Source: Planctomycetota bacterium (lineage in GTDB: Bacteria > Planctomycetota > UBA8742 > UBA2392). From it: 64,000 nucleotides of DNA. The first letter of the stretch is position 1; each line of letters begins with the position of its first letter. The translations under genes were made by a program, and so were the position numbers. Location of the stretch: assembly GCA_025993795.1 (NCBI GenBank), contig JAMQHL010000006.1, positions 114,410 to 178,409 of the forward strand, written 5' to 3'. The notes under the pieces were generated by a model that saw nothing but the letters and a program-made list of their open reading frames with translations, had not been told where the DNA came from and did no database searches. This document shows, one piece after another, positions 48,234 through 57,037 of this stretch.

Positions 48234-49355
48234 ATGGATTCTCTCTCTGCTGAGCAGGCATATCTGTTTCGCCATGCTGTGGTGCGCGAGGCGGCGTACC
48301 AGTTGCACCTGCCCGCCGAGCGCGCGGTGCTGCACGGATTGGCCCTGGACCTGATGCGTGCGCAACCCTCAACAGCCACGCGGGCCCATGCCCTTGAGCT
48401 TGCCCACCATGCCCGCCAGGCCCAGTCGGCCCGGCAGCCGGCTGCCCGCCACGACGCCTTACGCGAACTTGAGCGGCAGTATCTTGCAGACGGCTGCGAC
48501 TATGCCCGAGCCTGCTTTGACTACCCGGCGGCGACGGAAGCCCTTGAGCGGCGGCGCGAACTCTGCGCCGGCGACCCGGCGGCACTTGCGCTTGTGGAAG
48601 ACGCGATGGCTGACGTGCTTGAGCGCCAGGGCCGCTGGCCCGAGGCGATGCCGCACTTTGAACGTGTGCTCGAGTTGGGCACGAAGGCCGACTATGAGGG
48701 GCGCGCGCTCGTGCACCTGGCATGGTTCGCGATGGAAACCGGCGAAGCCGACCGCGCCGACGAGTTGATCCGGCGCGGCGAAGCAGTTGCCGAGAAAGCC
48801 GACAGCGTGCAGCTGCGCATCTCGTTTCTTATGGTGCGGGCACGCCGCATGCGCATGCAGGACAAGCTTGACGAGGCGCTGCAACTCGAGCTGATGGCGC
48901 TGCAACTGGCGCATGAGTCGGGCGACTGGGTGCAGGAACTGATCGGCAGCATGAACCTGGCGGCTGCGCTGTTTGATCTTGGCCGCGACGAACAGGCCCT
49001 GCACCATGCGCAACGGGCCGACGAACTTGCGCAGGCAAAGCCGCAGGGCCGCTACTATCTGAGCCCGATCACCATGAGCTTTCACACCGCCGCCATGCGC
49101 CGGCGCGAGTTTGCGCAGGCGTTGCATGAGGCAGAACGTGCGGCTTCGCTGGCAGAGCGCGTCTTCGCCCGGGGTGATCGGGTGGAGGCGTTGATCGGCT
49201 GTGCCAACGCGCTGGTCGGGCTGGGTCAGCACACGCTGGCCGAAATGCGCCTGCTGCATGCCGCAGCGATCTGCCGTGAAATCGGCGTTGCGCCACAAAG
49301 CCGGAAGGTCATGCAACTGCTGGCCGAACTGCGGCGGACCCACCCCAAACCCTAG
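48234..49355 (+). CDS. TPR protein, short paralogue
   Basis: The product has 373 residues and no signal. It opens SLSAEQAYLFRHAVVREAAY, nearly the same as the 639-residue protein at 5163-7082, including the motif normally found after the ATPase of STAND regulators. About eight TPR-like units follow (AMADVLERQGRWPEAMPHFE, LVHLAWFAMETGEADRADEL, AAALFDLGRDEQALHHAQRA). It ends shortly after ELRRTHPKP. No Shine-Dalgarno is seen; CATAAT ends 8 nt before the ATG. It likely interacts with the same type of partner as its paralogue. Confidence 0.75.
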   Translation: MDSLSAEQAYLFRHAVVREAAYQLHLPAERAVLHGLALDLMRAQPSTATRAHALELAHHARQAQSARQPAARHDALRELERQYLADGCDYARACFDYPAATEALERRRELCAGDPAALALVEDAMADVLERQGRWPEAMPHFERVLELGTKADYEGRALVHLAWFAMETGEADRADELIRRGEAVAEKADSVQLRISFLMVRARRMRMQDKLDEALQLELMALQLAHESGDWVQELIGSMNLAAALFDLGRDEQALHHAQRADELAQAKPQGRYYLSPITMSFHTAAMRRREFAQALHEAERAASLAERVFARGDRVEALIGCANALVGLGQHTLAEMRLLHAAAICREIGVAPQSRKVMQLLAELRRTHPKP

Positions 49356-49498
49356 GCGTGGCGCGTGCCGCTGCGGGGCGGGTTGTCGTTGGCGGCGAAG
49401 TCTTGACTCCACGTCAGGGCTTTTCCCAAGTAACGTTCTCATTCGGGTTGGACCGCGACAGGTGCGCCACTAACATGGCAGCATCCGGGGATGCCGTC

Positions 49499-51550
49499 AT
49501 GGCCGTGGCCAGAAAGAGTCCGCTGCTGTTACTTGCCCTGTGCGCCCTGCTGTTCGTGGGTGTCGGTGGCGGTGTGGCGTGGCCGTGGCTGGACAACTGG
49601 TTCAGCGACAGTGACCACAATCGGCTGTCGCGCCAGAGCGTTGACGTTGCGGCCCTGCAAGCCGAGCTTGAGCGCGAAGCCCAGGCCGAGGACATAGAAA
49701 GGACCGAGAAGGCCCGCATCGAAGCCGCCGAGCGCAAGCGAGCAGCCGACGCGCGCGTGAGCGCCGAAGCCGAAGCCGCCCGCCGCGCCGCAGAACGCGA
49801 CGCCGCAGCAGCCGAGAGCGAAGCAGGCGCCAAAGCCGCCGCCGGCACCGCAGAAGGCGACCAGCCCGAAGCAGAAACCGACACCGTCGCAACCGAGGAA
49901 ATGCCGGTCGCAGTCGAGACGGTCGAGGGCCAGCAGGTAAACCCGAACATTGCGGGGGCACTGGGCGAAGTCAGCGCCAGGCGCATCAACGGATGGGTGA
50001 TCTGCAAAGCCGAACGCGAAGCAGCCATGTTCATTGAGGTCGAGATCAACGACGCCCGCAGCTACGAAGTTCGAGCCGACAAGCGCGAGGAACACAAGAC
50101 GCTTGGCGTGATCTGGCGTTTCAGCATCGAGAAACCTGAGGAGCTGCAGGATACGGAGCCACACGTCGTGCGTGCGTTCGTAGTGCGGCGCGATCAGCAC
50201 GGCCGCACCGAGCTGTCGGGGTCGCCGCGCACGCGCAGCATCGGCAGCTACCCGCGCGGAAAGCTGGAAGAAGCCACGCCCGAGAAGGGCATCAGTGGCT
50301 ATGCCTGGGACCCTGACGACAGCAAGAAGCCCGTGAAGCTGATTGTTCGAATCGATGGCGACCAGGTGGCTGAGCTACAGGCAAACGCGAAGAACGAGGA
50401 ACTGCTGAAGCGAAAGATCGCCCCCGTCGATACCTGCGCATTCAAGCTGGCCTGGCCGGCCTCGCTGGACGACGGCCTTGAGCACACCGTGCAGATTTTT
50501 GCCGTGGACCTGCAGCACGGCACCGAGCACGAGATCGACGGCAGCCCGCGCGTGGTCAGCAACCGCGGCGGCATCGCGAACCAGCCGCCGGTCGGACGTT
50601 TCGAAATCGCAAACAAGGTAGTGCTGGCCGGCTGGAGCTATGACCCCGACGCGGGCCAGGGCAGCAACGACGTGGAAATCTGGATCGACAACGAGCTGTT
50701 CATCACCATCGCCGCAAACTGCCGGCACGACAACCTGCGCAACAGCAAGCAGACACCGGACCCGTACCATGGGTTCGTGACGACGACGCCGGGCAGCCTG
50801 CTGGACGGCAAGTCGCACACGATTCGCGTGTACGGGCTGAACTCGCCGCATGGCCCCAAGGTTGAGTTGGGTGGCTCGCCGCGTACTTACCGCATGGAAG
50901 AAAACAGCGACCCGATGGGGGGGTTCTGGCACGCCGACGAGAAAATGCTGCGCGGCTGGGCCGCCGACCCCGAGCTGGGCACGGTCGCGTGCGATATCGA
51001 GGTCTACATCGACGGCAAGCTTTGGCAGAAGTTGAAGGCCGACCGCCGCGAAGAGTGGCTGATCGGCACGGGCTACGCGCCCAACCCGGAACACGGGTTT
51101 GCGATCGTGCCGCCGGAATGGGTCAAAGACGGCGAAAACCATGAAGTAAAAATCTACGCGATCAATCACCCGGAGGGCCCGCCGAGGTTGCTGGGCACGC
51201 GCACGATCGGCGTAAGCAGCACCTTCCCGGGCTTCTGGGCGGGCGACAAGCTGATCGATACGCGCATTGATCGCGGACTTTACGTATCGAACGTAAGCCC
51301 ATGGTTCGACGCCTTCCACAAGGGCGTGAAAGCGGGCGATGTATTACTTGAGTACGAAGGTATTGAAGCCGGCCACGCCGAGGAAAAGGACGCCACCGGC
51401 AACGTCACCAAGGCCGGCACCATGACGCAGGACTTCAAGGTGTGGCTGAACACGAACAAGAAGGCCGGCGACATCGTGAGGTTCAAGTTCTGGCGCGACG
51501 GTGAAACGTACGAAGCTGACGTAAAGATGGGCCAGCTCAACGGGCAGTAA
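49499..51550 (+). CDS. Membrane-anchored repeat protein with C-terminal PDZ domain
   Basis: The product has 683 residues from the ATG at 49499 (49358 and 49475 are in-frame alternatives). A membrane helix (PLLLLALCALLFVGVGGGVAW) is followed by an Ala/Glu/Arg-rich coiled coil (about 40-130). Four to five beta repeats centred on a W/Y-DPD-like core follow: INGWVICKAEREAAMFIEVE, ISGYAWDPDDSKKPVKLIVR, LAGWSYDPDAGQGSNDVEIW and LRGWAADPELGTVACDIEVY. A PDZ domain ends the protein (GLYVSNVSPW, KAGDVLLEYEG). It is likely a periplasmic scaffold. Part of its PDZ region is duplicated in decayed form at 52321-52396. Confidence 0.78.
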   Translation: MAVARKSPLLLLALCALLFVGVGGGVAWPWLDNWFSDSDHNRLSRQSVDVAALQAELEREAQAEDIERTEKARIEAAERKRAADARVSAEAEAARRAAERDAAAAESEAGAKAAAGTAEGDQPEAETDTVATEEMPVAVETVEGQQVNPNIAGALGEVSARRINGWVICKAEREAAMFIEVEINDARSYEVRADKREEHKTLGVIWRFSIEKPEELQDTEPHVVRAFVVRRDQHGRTELSGSPRTRSIGSYPRGKLEEATPEKGISGYAWDPDDSKKPVKLIVRIDGDQVAELQANAKNEELLKRKIAPVDTCAFKLAWPASLDDGLEHTVQIFAVDLQHGTEHEIDGSPRVVSNRGGIANQPPVGRFEIANKVVLAGWSYDPDAGQGSNDVEIWIDNELFITIAANCRHDNLRNSKQTPDPYHGFVTTTPGSLLDGKSHTIRVYGLNSPHGPKVELGGSPRTYRMEENSDPMGGFWHADEKMLRGWAADPELGTVACDIEVYIDGKLWQKLKADRREEWLIGTGYAPNPEHGFAIVPPEWVKDGENHEVKIYAINHPEGPPRLLGTRTIGVSSTFPGFWAGDKLIDTRIDRGLYVSNVSPWFDAFHKGVKAGDVLLEYEGIEAGHAEEKDATGNVTKAGTMTQDFKVWLNTNKKAGDIVRFKFWRDGETYEADVKMGQLNGQ

Positions 51551-51560
51551 GGCAGAGCCA

Positions 51561-52313
51561 TTGAATCCACTCAAACGCGCCATGCGCAAGATCGGTTTTC
51601 TCGCGTCGCCGCCGGAGGCAGAGGCGTTCCCGCCGGGATACGGCGAGGAAGAACGACGCATCTGGCGGCTTGTCTCGCCCTTCACGGCGACTGACAAGAA
51701 CCGCCTGATTGCTCTGATTGAGTCCGTGCGCTACGCGCAGCGAGCCGGCATTCAGGGATCCATGGTCGAATGCGGTGTGTGGCGCGGCGGCAGCATGATG
51801 GCCATCGCCCTGACCCTGCTGGCAGCGGAAGGACCCGGGCGCGAGCTGTACCTGTTCGATACGTTTCGCGGTATGGCCATGCCCGGCGAGCAGGATGTAA
51901 ACCTGCAGGGAGAAAGCGCGCTGTCACGTTACCAGTCGCTCAAGCGGCCCGATGGCGACGGCGCGGACTGGTGCCGCACGCCGCTGGACGAAGTGAGGCG
52001 CAACCTCGAGGGGACCGGGTTTCCGGCCCGGCACATCCACTATGTCGAAGGCCGCGTCGAAGACACCGTTCCGGGGGCAGCACCGGAATCAATCGCAGTG
52101 CTTCGCCTCGACACCGACTTCTACGAAAGCACGCTGCACGAAATGCGCCACCTGTATCCCCGGCTGTCGCCCGGCGGCGTGCTGATTGTGGACGACTATC
52201 ACTGGTGGCGTGGCGCCCGCCAGGCTGTCGACGAGTACCTGCTCGAACAGGGCATCAACCTTTACCTCTGTCCCATCGATGGAGGCGGAGTTGCCGCCGT
52301 CAAGCCGCCCTAG
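51561..52313 (+). CDS. TylF/MycF-like O-methyltransferase
   Basis: The product has 250 residues and belongs to the macrocin-O-methyltransferase class of SAM- and metal-dependent sugar methyltransferases. Motifs: SMVECGVWRGGSMMAIALTL (SAM loop, near 67), LYLFDTFRGMAMP, LRLDTDFYESTLHEMRHLYP and GGVLIVDDYHWWRGARQAVDEY (metal-binding Asp pair). The start is TTG with AAGGCAG upstream, 10 bp after the PDZ gene stop. Substrate is unknown, perhaps a surface glycan sugar. It is bracketed by direct-repeat copies of part of the PDZ gene. Confidence 0.85.
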   Translation: MNPLKRAMRKIGFLASPPEAEAFPPGYGEEERRIWRLVSPFTATDKNRLIALIESVRYAQRAGIQGSMVECGVWRGGSMMAIALTLLAAEGPGRELYLFDTFRGMAMPGEQDVNLQGESALSRYQSLKRPDGDGADWCRTPLDEVRRNLEGTGFPARHIHYVEGRVEDTVPGAAPESIAVLRLDTDFYESTLHEMRHLYPRLSPGGVLIVDDYHWWRGARQAVDEYLLEQGINLYLCPIDGGGVAAVKPP

Positions 52314-52320
52314 TGCCCCC

Positions 52321-52396
52321 AATCGCGGTAAGCAGCGCCTTCCGGGCTTCTGGACGGGCGACAAGCTGATCGACACACGAATGGATCGCGGTCTTT
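52321..52396 (+). pseudogene. Decayed duplicate of the PDZ-protein gene segment
   Basis: This segment matches 51206-51280 of the upstream gene with about ten substitutions and one missing base (CTTCCGGG against CTTCCCGGG), which breaks the frame. The conserved text is GGCTTCTGGACGGGCGACAA. It shows that a stretch including the methyltransferase gene was duplicated or inserted and then eroded. Confidence 0.7.
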
Positions 52397-52493
52397 GTTG
52401 AATCGGGCAGATGGCTGACCGTTTAGACCGGGAGCATGCCTGACACTTTTCCCGGTGTCTTGACCCCTTCGCGCAGACCCGGTGGGAGTTCGC

Positions 52494-54311
52494 ATGAAAA
52501 GCAGCAGCCAGCCTTCGGTACCCCTGCTCTTCTCTTTGCGTGGCCGGTTGTTGTTCCTGACCTGTCTGGCGACGCTGCCGGCCGTTCTTTTTACGTTCTT
52601 TGCAGCGCAACAAGAGCGCACGGCGGTGCTGGCACGCACCGAGCGCGATGCCCTGCATCTGGCGGAGCTGGCGAGTCGTGAGCACGCGCACCAGATTCAC
52701 GGGGCACGTGAGCTGCTGGCCTGGCTGGGCGCCAAGCTGGCTCGGGAAGGGCGTGAATCCGCGATCATCGCCGACCCCGGTTTTCTGCAGGCGCAACTGG
52801 CGGGCCACCCGCAGCTCGCCAACATCGGTGTCCTGTCGCCTGAGGGGCAGGTGCTGGCCAGCGCGTATCCGTTATCGAGTGATCAGAGCTGGAGCGACAA
52901 CCCGGCATACCTCGCCGCGCTGAAGTCAGATGACGTCGTCGCCGGCACCTACATCATCTCGCCGATCTTCGAGCGTCCAACGCTCAATCACGCATACGCG
53001 GTTAGAGATGAAAAAGGCGAGGTGACTGCCGTTCTGTTTAATGGGCTGGATCTTGACTGGTTGTCGGGGCTGACCAGACACGGCCTGCATTCAGAGGAGT
53101 TCTCGCTGCTGATTACGGACCATACGGGCCAGGTGCTGGCGCATGACGACTCGGCAACTTCGATGGCCTCGACCGATGCCAACCAGCGCCTTGCCGAAGT
53201 TGCCGAGCTCGCTCAGACTCGGCATGGGCGCATGCTGGATATCCGCAGTGACGGCGTGCACCGCTACTTCGTGGCCACGCCGCTCGATGAGGCGCCTGGC
53301 CTGTTCGTGGCCGTCGGGTTGCCCTACGATCGCGTTGTGGACGACGCCAACTCGGCGTTCTACCGGGCGCTTGCCGGGCTTTCGTTCCTGACCCTGTTCA
53401 CCATCGCCGCTGTGTTTGTCGCCGCAGAGTTCGGCATATTGCGTGGTTTGCGGTCACTGGCCCTTGTGGCTCGTCGCTTCGGCGACGGCGATCTCGCAGC
53501 CCGGGTTCAAGCCTCACGCGGGCACAACGAGCTTGCCTCGTTGGCCAGCGCGTTCAATACGATGGCAGACAGCCTCGCTGCCCGGCACCAGGACGCAATT
53601 GACGGGCAGGCCCGCCTGCGGGCACTGGCCAATCGGCTCCAGACCGCCTACGAGGCCGAGGCAGAACGGATATCGCGTGAGCTGCATGATGAAATCGGCC
53701 AGGTGCTTACCTCGCTGAAAATCGACCTGTCGCGGCTGCCACAGTGCTGTGCGCCGGAGGAAACAGACGGGGCGTGCGCGAAAGCGCTGCAGGAAAACGT
53801 GGCGATGATGAGCGAGCGGATCAGCGCAGCCGTGGACTTCGTTCGCCGGATTTCGACCGAACTCCGCCCGGGGGTGCTGGACAAGCTGGGGCTGGCGGCG
53901 GCGATCGAGTGGCAGGCCCGGGAAATCGAGTCACGCACAGAGCTCACCGTGCAGGTCGACATAGACCTGCCCGACTTGCGCTTGGAAGATGTTGTATCGT
54001 TGACGCTTTTCCGCATCGTGCAGGAGTCCCTTACGAACGTTGTGCGCCACGCGCAGGCACAGGCGGTTGAGATTCGCATCGTGGCATCGGGGCCGGAGCT
54101 TGTGCTTACAATCCACGACGACGGCAAGGGAATCTCGGCAGAGTCCGCCGCCAGCGACACGTCGCTGGGGCTTGTCGGCATGCGTGAGCGCGTGAAGCTG
54201 ATCAACGGGCGCTTCTCGATTCAAGGAGGGCGCGGCAAAGGTACAATGGTCCGCGTGGTCGTGCCCGGAGGGACTCCGCCTGAGGAAATTGATGCACATC
54301 CTGCTGGCTGA
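52494..54311 (+). CDS. NarL-type sensor histidine kinase with Cache sensor
   Basis: The product has 605 residues. GGGAG precedes the ATG at 52494. TM1 is at about 16-36 and TM2 at about 285-305, flanking a dCache-like periplasmic domain (IIADPGFLQAQLAGHPQLAN, GTYIISPIFERPTLNHAYAV). A HAMP domain follows (LRSLALVARRFGDGDLAARV). The HisKA_3 motif holds H398 in ISRELHDEIGQVL, and the HATPase has QESLTNVVRHAQA (N box) and IHDDGKGIS. It overlaps its LuxR-type regulator by 20 bp. The signal is probably a small molecule bound by the Cache domain. Confidence 0.9.
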   Translation: MKSSSQPSVPLLFSLRGRLLFLTCLATLPAVLFTFFAAQQERTAVLARTERDALHLAELASREHAHQIHGARELLAWLGAKLAREGRESAIIADPGFLQAQLAGHPQLANIGVLSPEGQVLASAYPLSSDQSWSDNPAYLAALKSDDVVAGTYIISPIFERPTLNHAYAVRDEKGEVTAVLFNGLDLDWLSGLTRHGLHSEEFSLLITDHTGQVLAHDDSATSMASTDANQRLAEVAELAQTRHGRMLDIRSDGVHRYFVATPLDEAPGLFVAVGLPYDRVVDDANSAFYRALAGLSFLTLFTIAAVFVAAEFGILRGLRSLALVARRFGDGDLAARVQASRGHNELASLASAFNTMADSLAARHQDAIDGQARLRALANRLQTAYEAEAERISRELHDEIGQVLTSLKIDLSRLPQCCAPEETDGACAKALQENVAMMSERISAAVDFVRRISTELRPGVLDKLGLAAAIEWQAREIESRTELTVQVDIDLPDLRLEDVVSLTLFRIVQESLTNVVRHAQAQAVEIRIVASGPELVLTIHDDGKGISAESAASDTSLGLVGMRERVKLINGRFSIQGGRGKGTMVRVVVPGGTPPEEIDAHPAG

Positions 54312-54927
54312 TGACCACGCCATGGTGCGCTCGGGGCTACGGCGTATCGTTACCGAGGCGTACCCCGAGACGGTGGTTGTCGAAGTTGGTTCAGCCAAAG
54401 AGCTGCGCGAAGAAGTGCGCAAGCAGAACTGGTCGATACTGGTTCTCGACATCGCCCTGGGCGAGAAAAACAGTCTCGACCTCGTGCCGGAACTGATAGA
54501 CCTCCAGCCAGGCCTGCCAATCATCGTGCTGAGTATGTATGGCGAGAGGCAGTTCGTGGTAAGGGCCCTGCGCGCCGGCGTGTCGGCGTATCTGACAAAG
54601 GACCAGGCGCCCGCCGAGTTGCTGAGGGCAATCAGCAGCGTCCTGGCAGGAAAGCGCTACCTGGGGCAGGCCCTCGCGGCGGAACTCGCCGAGCATGTGG
54701 CCCTGGTCGGTCTGAGCACCGAGGCGCTCCATGAGCAGCTTTCGCCCCGTGAGTATGAAGTATTGCTGTTGCTGGCTGCCGCGCACTCTGTGTCCGAGAT
54801 CGCCGCGCAGATAGGCCTAAGTGTAAAGACAGTCAGTACTTACCGTACACGGATCCTTGAAAAGATGGGCATGACGTCGAACGCCCAGCTGATGCGTTAC
54901 GCCTTGCAGCACGCACTCGTCCACTAA
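54292..54927 (+). CDS. LuxR/NarL-family response regulator
   Basis: The product has 211 residues. Receiver: HILLADDHAMVRSG with D7/D8, phosphoacceptor D53 in ILVLDIALGE, and K about 103 in AYLTKDQAP. LuxR HTH: LSPREYEVLLLLAAAHSVSE, then IGLSVKTVSTYRTRILEKMG. GAGGAAAT precedes the ATG at 54292, inside the kinase gene. It is a partner of the upstream kinase. The TDT transporter gene 103 bp downstream is a likely target. Confidence 0.92.
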   Translation: MHILLADDHAMVRSGLRRIVTEAYPETVVVEVGSAKELREEVRKQNWSILVLDIALGEKNSLDLVPELIDLQPGLPIIVLSMYGERQFVVRALRAGVSAYLTKDQAPAELLRAISSVLAGKRYLGQALAAELAEHVALVGLSTEALHEQLSPREYEVLLLLAAAHSVSEIAAQIGLSVKTVSTYRTRILEKMGMTSNAQLMRYALQHALVH

Positions 54928-55030
54928 ATGTGACGTAGGACAAAGTCCGATAGCGTGCCGTCAATCTTCCTACAGAATATGCCACGCGTCACTGATACCG
55001 CAGTCTGCGTGCTGTCCATAGCCTCAGGGC

Positions 55031-56209
55031 ATGAGCATCGCAGGACAGACTGACGGAATCCAGAAAGCCGCCAAACGCGACGTGCCGCTCGCGTCTGCAC
55101 ATCTGCGGGCGCGACTTGAGGTGATGCACCCGGCGTACTTTGCGCTGGCCATGGCCACCGGGATCGTCGCCATCGCCTGCCATCTGCTCGGGCTGCCCGA
55201 GTTCGCGACGGCGCTGGCCTGGCTGAACCTGGCCTTCTATCCAACCCTTTGGATCCTGTTTCTCGTACGTGCGGTGATGTTCCCCTCGCAGGTCCTGTCG
55301 GATCTTGGCGATCACGCCCGCGCGCCCGGCTACTTCACAATGGTTGCGGCCACCGGAGTTGTCGGCGCGCAATCCGTTCTGATTCATGATTCGGTACTGG
55401 CGGGGCAGATTCTGTGGTGGGTGTGTGTCGCACTGTGGGCCGCTACCACCTACGCGGTGTTTGCACTGCTGACGGTGCGCGACGAGAAGCCGAGCCTGGC
55501 GCAGGGGATCAACGGCGGCTGGCTGGTTGCCGTCGTGGCGACGCAGGCAGTCTGTGTGCTTGGCTGTGTGCTTGACGGGGCAGTCTTTGGCGACAGGGAC
55601 GCCGCCCTGTTTGTGCTGATGTGCTTCTGGCTCGGTGGCGGGATGCTCTACCTCTGGATCATCGGCCTGATCTTCTATCGCTACATGTTCTTCCGCTTTC
55701 CGCCCGACGACCTGATGCCCCCGTATTGGATCAACATGGGGGCGGCGGCGATCTCGACGCTGGCGGGCGCGTTGCTTGCGGGTGTAATCGAAAGCTCGCC
55801 GAATCTTGCCCCGATGCGCCCGTTCGTCCTTGGGCTTACGGTGATGTTCTGGGCCACGGCAACGTGGTGGATACCCATGTTGCTGGTTCTCGGAATCTGG
55901 CGCCACCGGGTTCGCGCCGTGCGACTGACTTATGACCCCCTCTATTGGGGGCTTGTCTTCCCGGTCGGGATGTACGCGGTCTGCACTTTTCGTCTCGCTG
56001 GTGCCCTTGAGATGCCTTTCCTGGTCTCGGTTTCAAGGGTGTTCGTGATCGCGGCGGCGGTGGTGTGGCTGCTGGCGTTCCTGGGACTGGCAAGGCGAAT
56101 GCTGTATGCGGTGCTTCTCGCGTTGCGTGGAGTGAGCACCTTTAAGGCTGAACGAGCGAACAGCCCGTCGGCCGTGTGTGTGAGTAAGTCCGGAGGGATT
56201 ACGCCATGA
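55031..56209 (+). CDS. TDT-family (TehA/Mae1/SLAC1-like) membrane transporter
   Basis: The product has 392 residues with about ten predicted membrane helices. It begins with a charged cytoplasmic tail, then VMHPAYFALAMATGIVAIAC, the characteristic first helix of tellurite-resistance/dicarboxylate transporters (HP-x-YF-x-x-x-M-x-TG). Later helices include GYFTMVAATGVVGAQSVLIH and PYWINMGAAAISTLAGALLA. Substrate could be an anion such as sulfite, malate or tellurite; sequence alone does not decide. It follows a two-component system and is coupled by ATGA to a small membrane protein. Confidence 0.87.
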   Translation: MSIAGQTDGIQKAAKRDVPLASAHLRARLEVMHPAYFALAMATGIVAIACHLLGLPEFATALAWLNLAFYPTLWILFLVRAVMFPSQVLSDLGDHARAPGYFTMVAATGVVGAQSVLIHDSVLAGQILWWVCVALWAATTYAVFALLTVRDEKPSLAQGINGGWLVAVVATQAVCVLGCVLDGAVFGDRDAALFVLMCFWLGGGMLYLWIIGLIFYRYMFFRFPPDDLMPPYWINMGAAAISTLAGALLAGVIESSPNLAPMRPFVLGLTVMFWATATWWIPMLLVLGIWRHRVRAVRLTYDPLYWGLVFPVGMYAVCTFRLAGALEMPFLVSVSRVFVIAAAVVWLLAFLGLARRMLYAVLLALRGVSTFKAERANSPSAVCVSKSGGITP

Positions 56210-56580
56210 CCACTAACGCCTCTGCAAGACCGCTAGACATCGTGCTGCCGCTGGCAGCGGAATCCGAAGCCGCGCCGCCTGCGGTGACCACGAAATCAGG
56301 CATGTACGCTGCCGCAGAGCGCCGGATGCGCCGTGGCAAGCAACTCGTGATGGGCGGGTTCGTCATCACGATTGTGGGTATTATCGGCTATTGCCTGACG
56401 TGTTTCGGTGCCGGCGTGAACCAGGACGTCGGATCAACGCTGATGGACAGCCCAAGCCTGCTGATCCTGCCGGCCCTTTCCCTCATGGGGCTGGGCACGC
56501 TTTGCTGGCTGGTTGGATCGTTCATGTACCTGAGCGGCGGCATGGACAGCGACCCAAAGAGCCCCGATCTCTACTTCTAG
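56206..56580 (+). CDS. Small two-helix membrane protein
   Basis: The product has 124 residues. Two membrane helices, about 49-71 (LVMGGFVITIVGIIGYCLTC) and 88-110 (LLILPALSLMGLGTLCWLVG), enclose a short loop. The N-terminal 45 residues are soluble. CCGGAGGG precedes the ATG, which overlaps the stop of the TDT transporter gene. Translational coupling implies it assists or modulates that transporter. No family is recognised. Confidence 0.78.
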   Translation: MTTNASARPLDIVLPLAAESEAAPPAVTTKSGMYAAAERRMRRGKQLVMGGFVITIVGIIGYCLTCFGAGVNQDVGSTLMDSPSLLILPALSLMGLGTLCWLVGSFMYLSGGMDSDPKSPDLYF

Positions 56581-57037
56581 AGCTGACCAGGGGTCGGGCT
56601 TGCTCGGATGCTACCCACCGGGCATGTGGGTGACAGGTAGGGTAATCGGCGAGGCCGATTCCCTGGCTGGCGCCCCCGCCAGTTGAGAGCAGTACCAGCA
56701 CTGCGACGTTTGCGTGTTTCCGCGTCAAGTGCTTCCGGTTCACCATGGCTGCATCGCTCTATGTATGGGCCGGTCATCGGACTGGAAAGCACACGGCACC
56801 ACAAGAATTGGGCTCCTCGCTGTTTGCCGTGGAATGGGTGATTCTCGCCAGGTCCGCAAAGGCCGCCATTACTGCAAACGGCTACGCACCGAATGCGGCG
56901 CAATGCGCGACGACGGACCTCGCGCGAGAAGTCGTTTCGTGTTTTGGTGTTTTTGTGGTCCATGCTGTTGCAGTTGTTTGTGAACCCGACGCGACGGTCG
57001 GCACGCGGATGTGAACGAGCGGCGGGCGTCCAAGCCA
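56581..57037. other. Gene-free stretch with dispersed repeat
   Basis: No supported gene in 457 bp. It holds the second copy of the dispersed repeat (56814-56864) and a run around TTTCGTGTTTTGGTGTTTTT, a style of sequence also seen at 36790 (CGTGTTTCGTGGTTTCC). Frames here look like translations of repeat DNA. Confidence 0.5.
56814..56864 (-). repeat. Dispersed repeat, copy 2 (inverted)
   Basis: This is the reverse complement of a segment starting GGCCTTTGCGGACCTGG and ending AACAGCGAGGA. It matches 48011-48061 at 44 of 51 positions by eye. Confidence 0.7.

Noticed and set aside
56745..57014. An 89-residue frame containing LFAVEWVILARSAKA
   Set aside because: The matching DNA recurs inverted at 48011-48061 in another gap, so it is translation of a dispersed repeat, not a gene.
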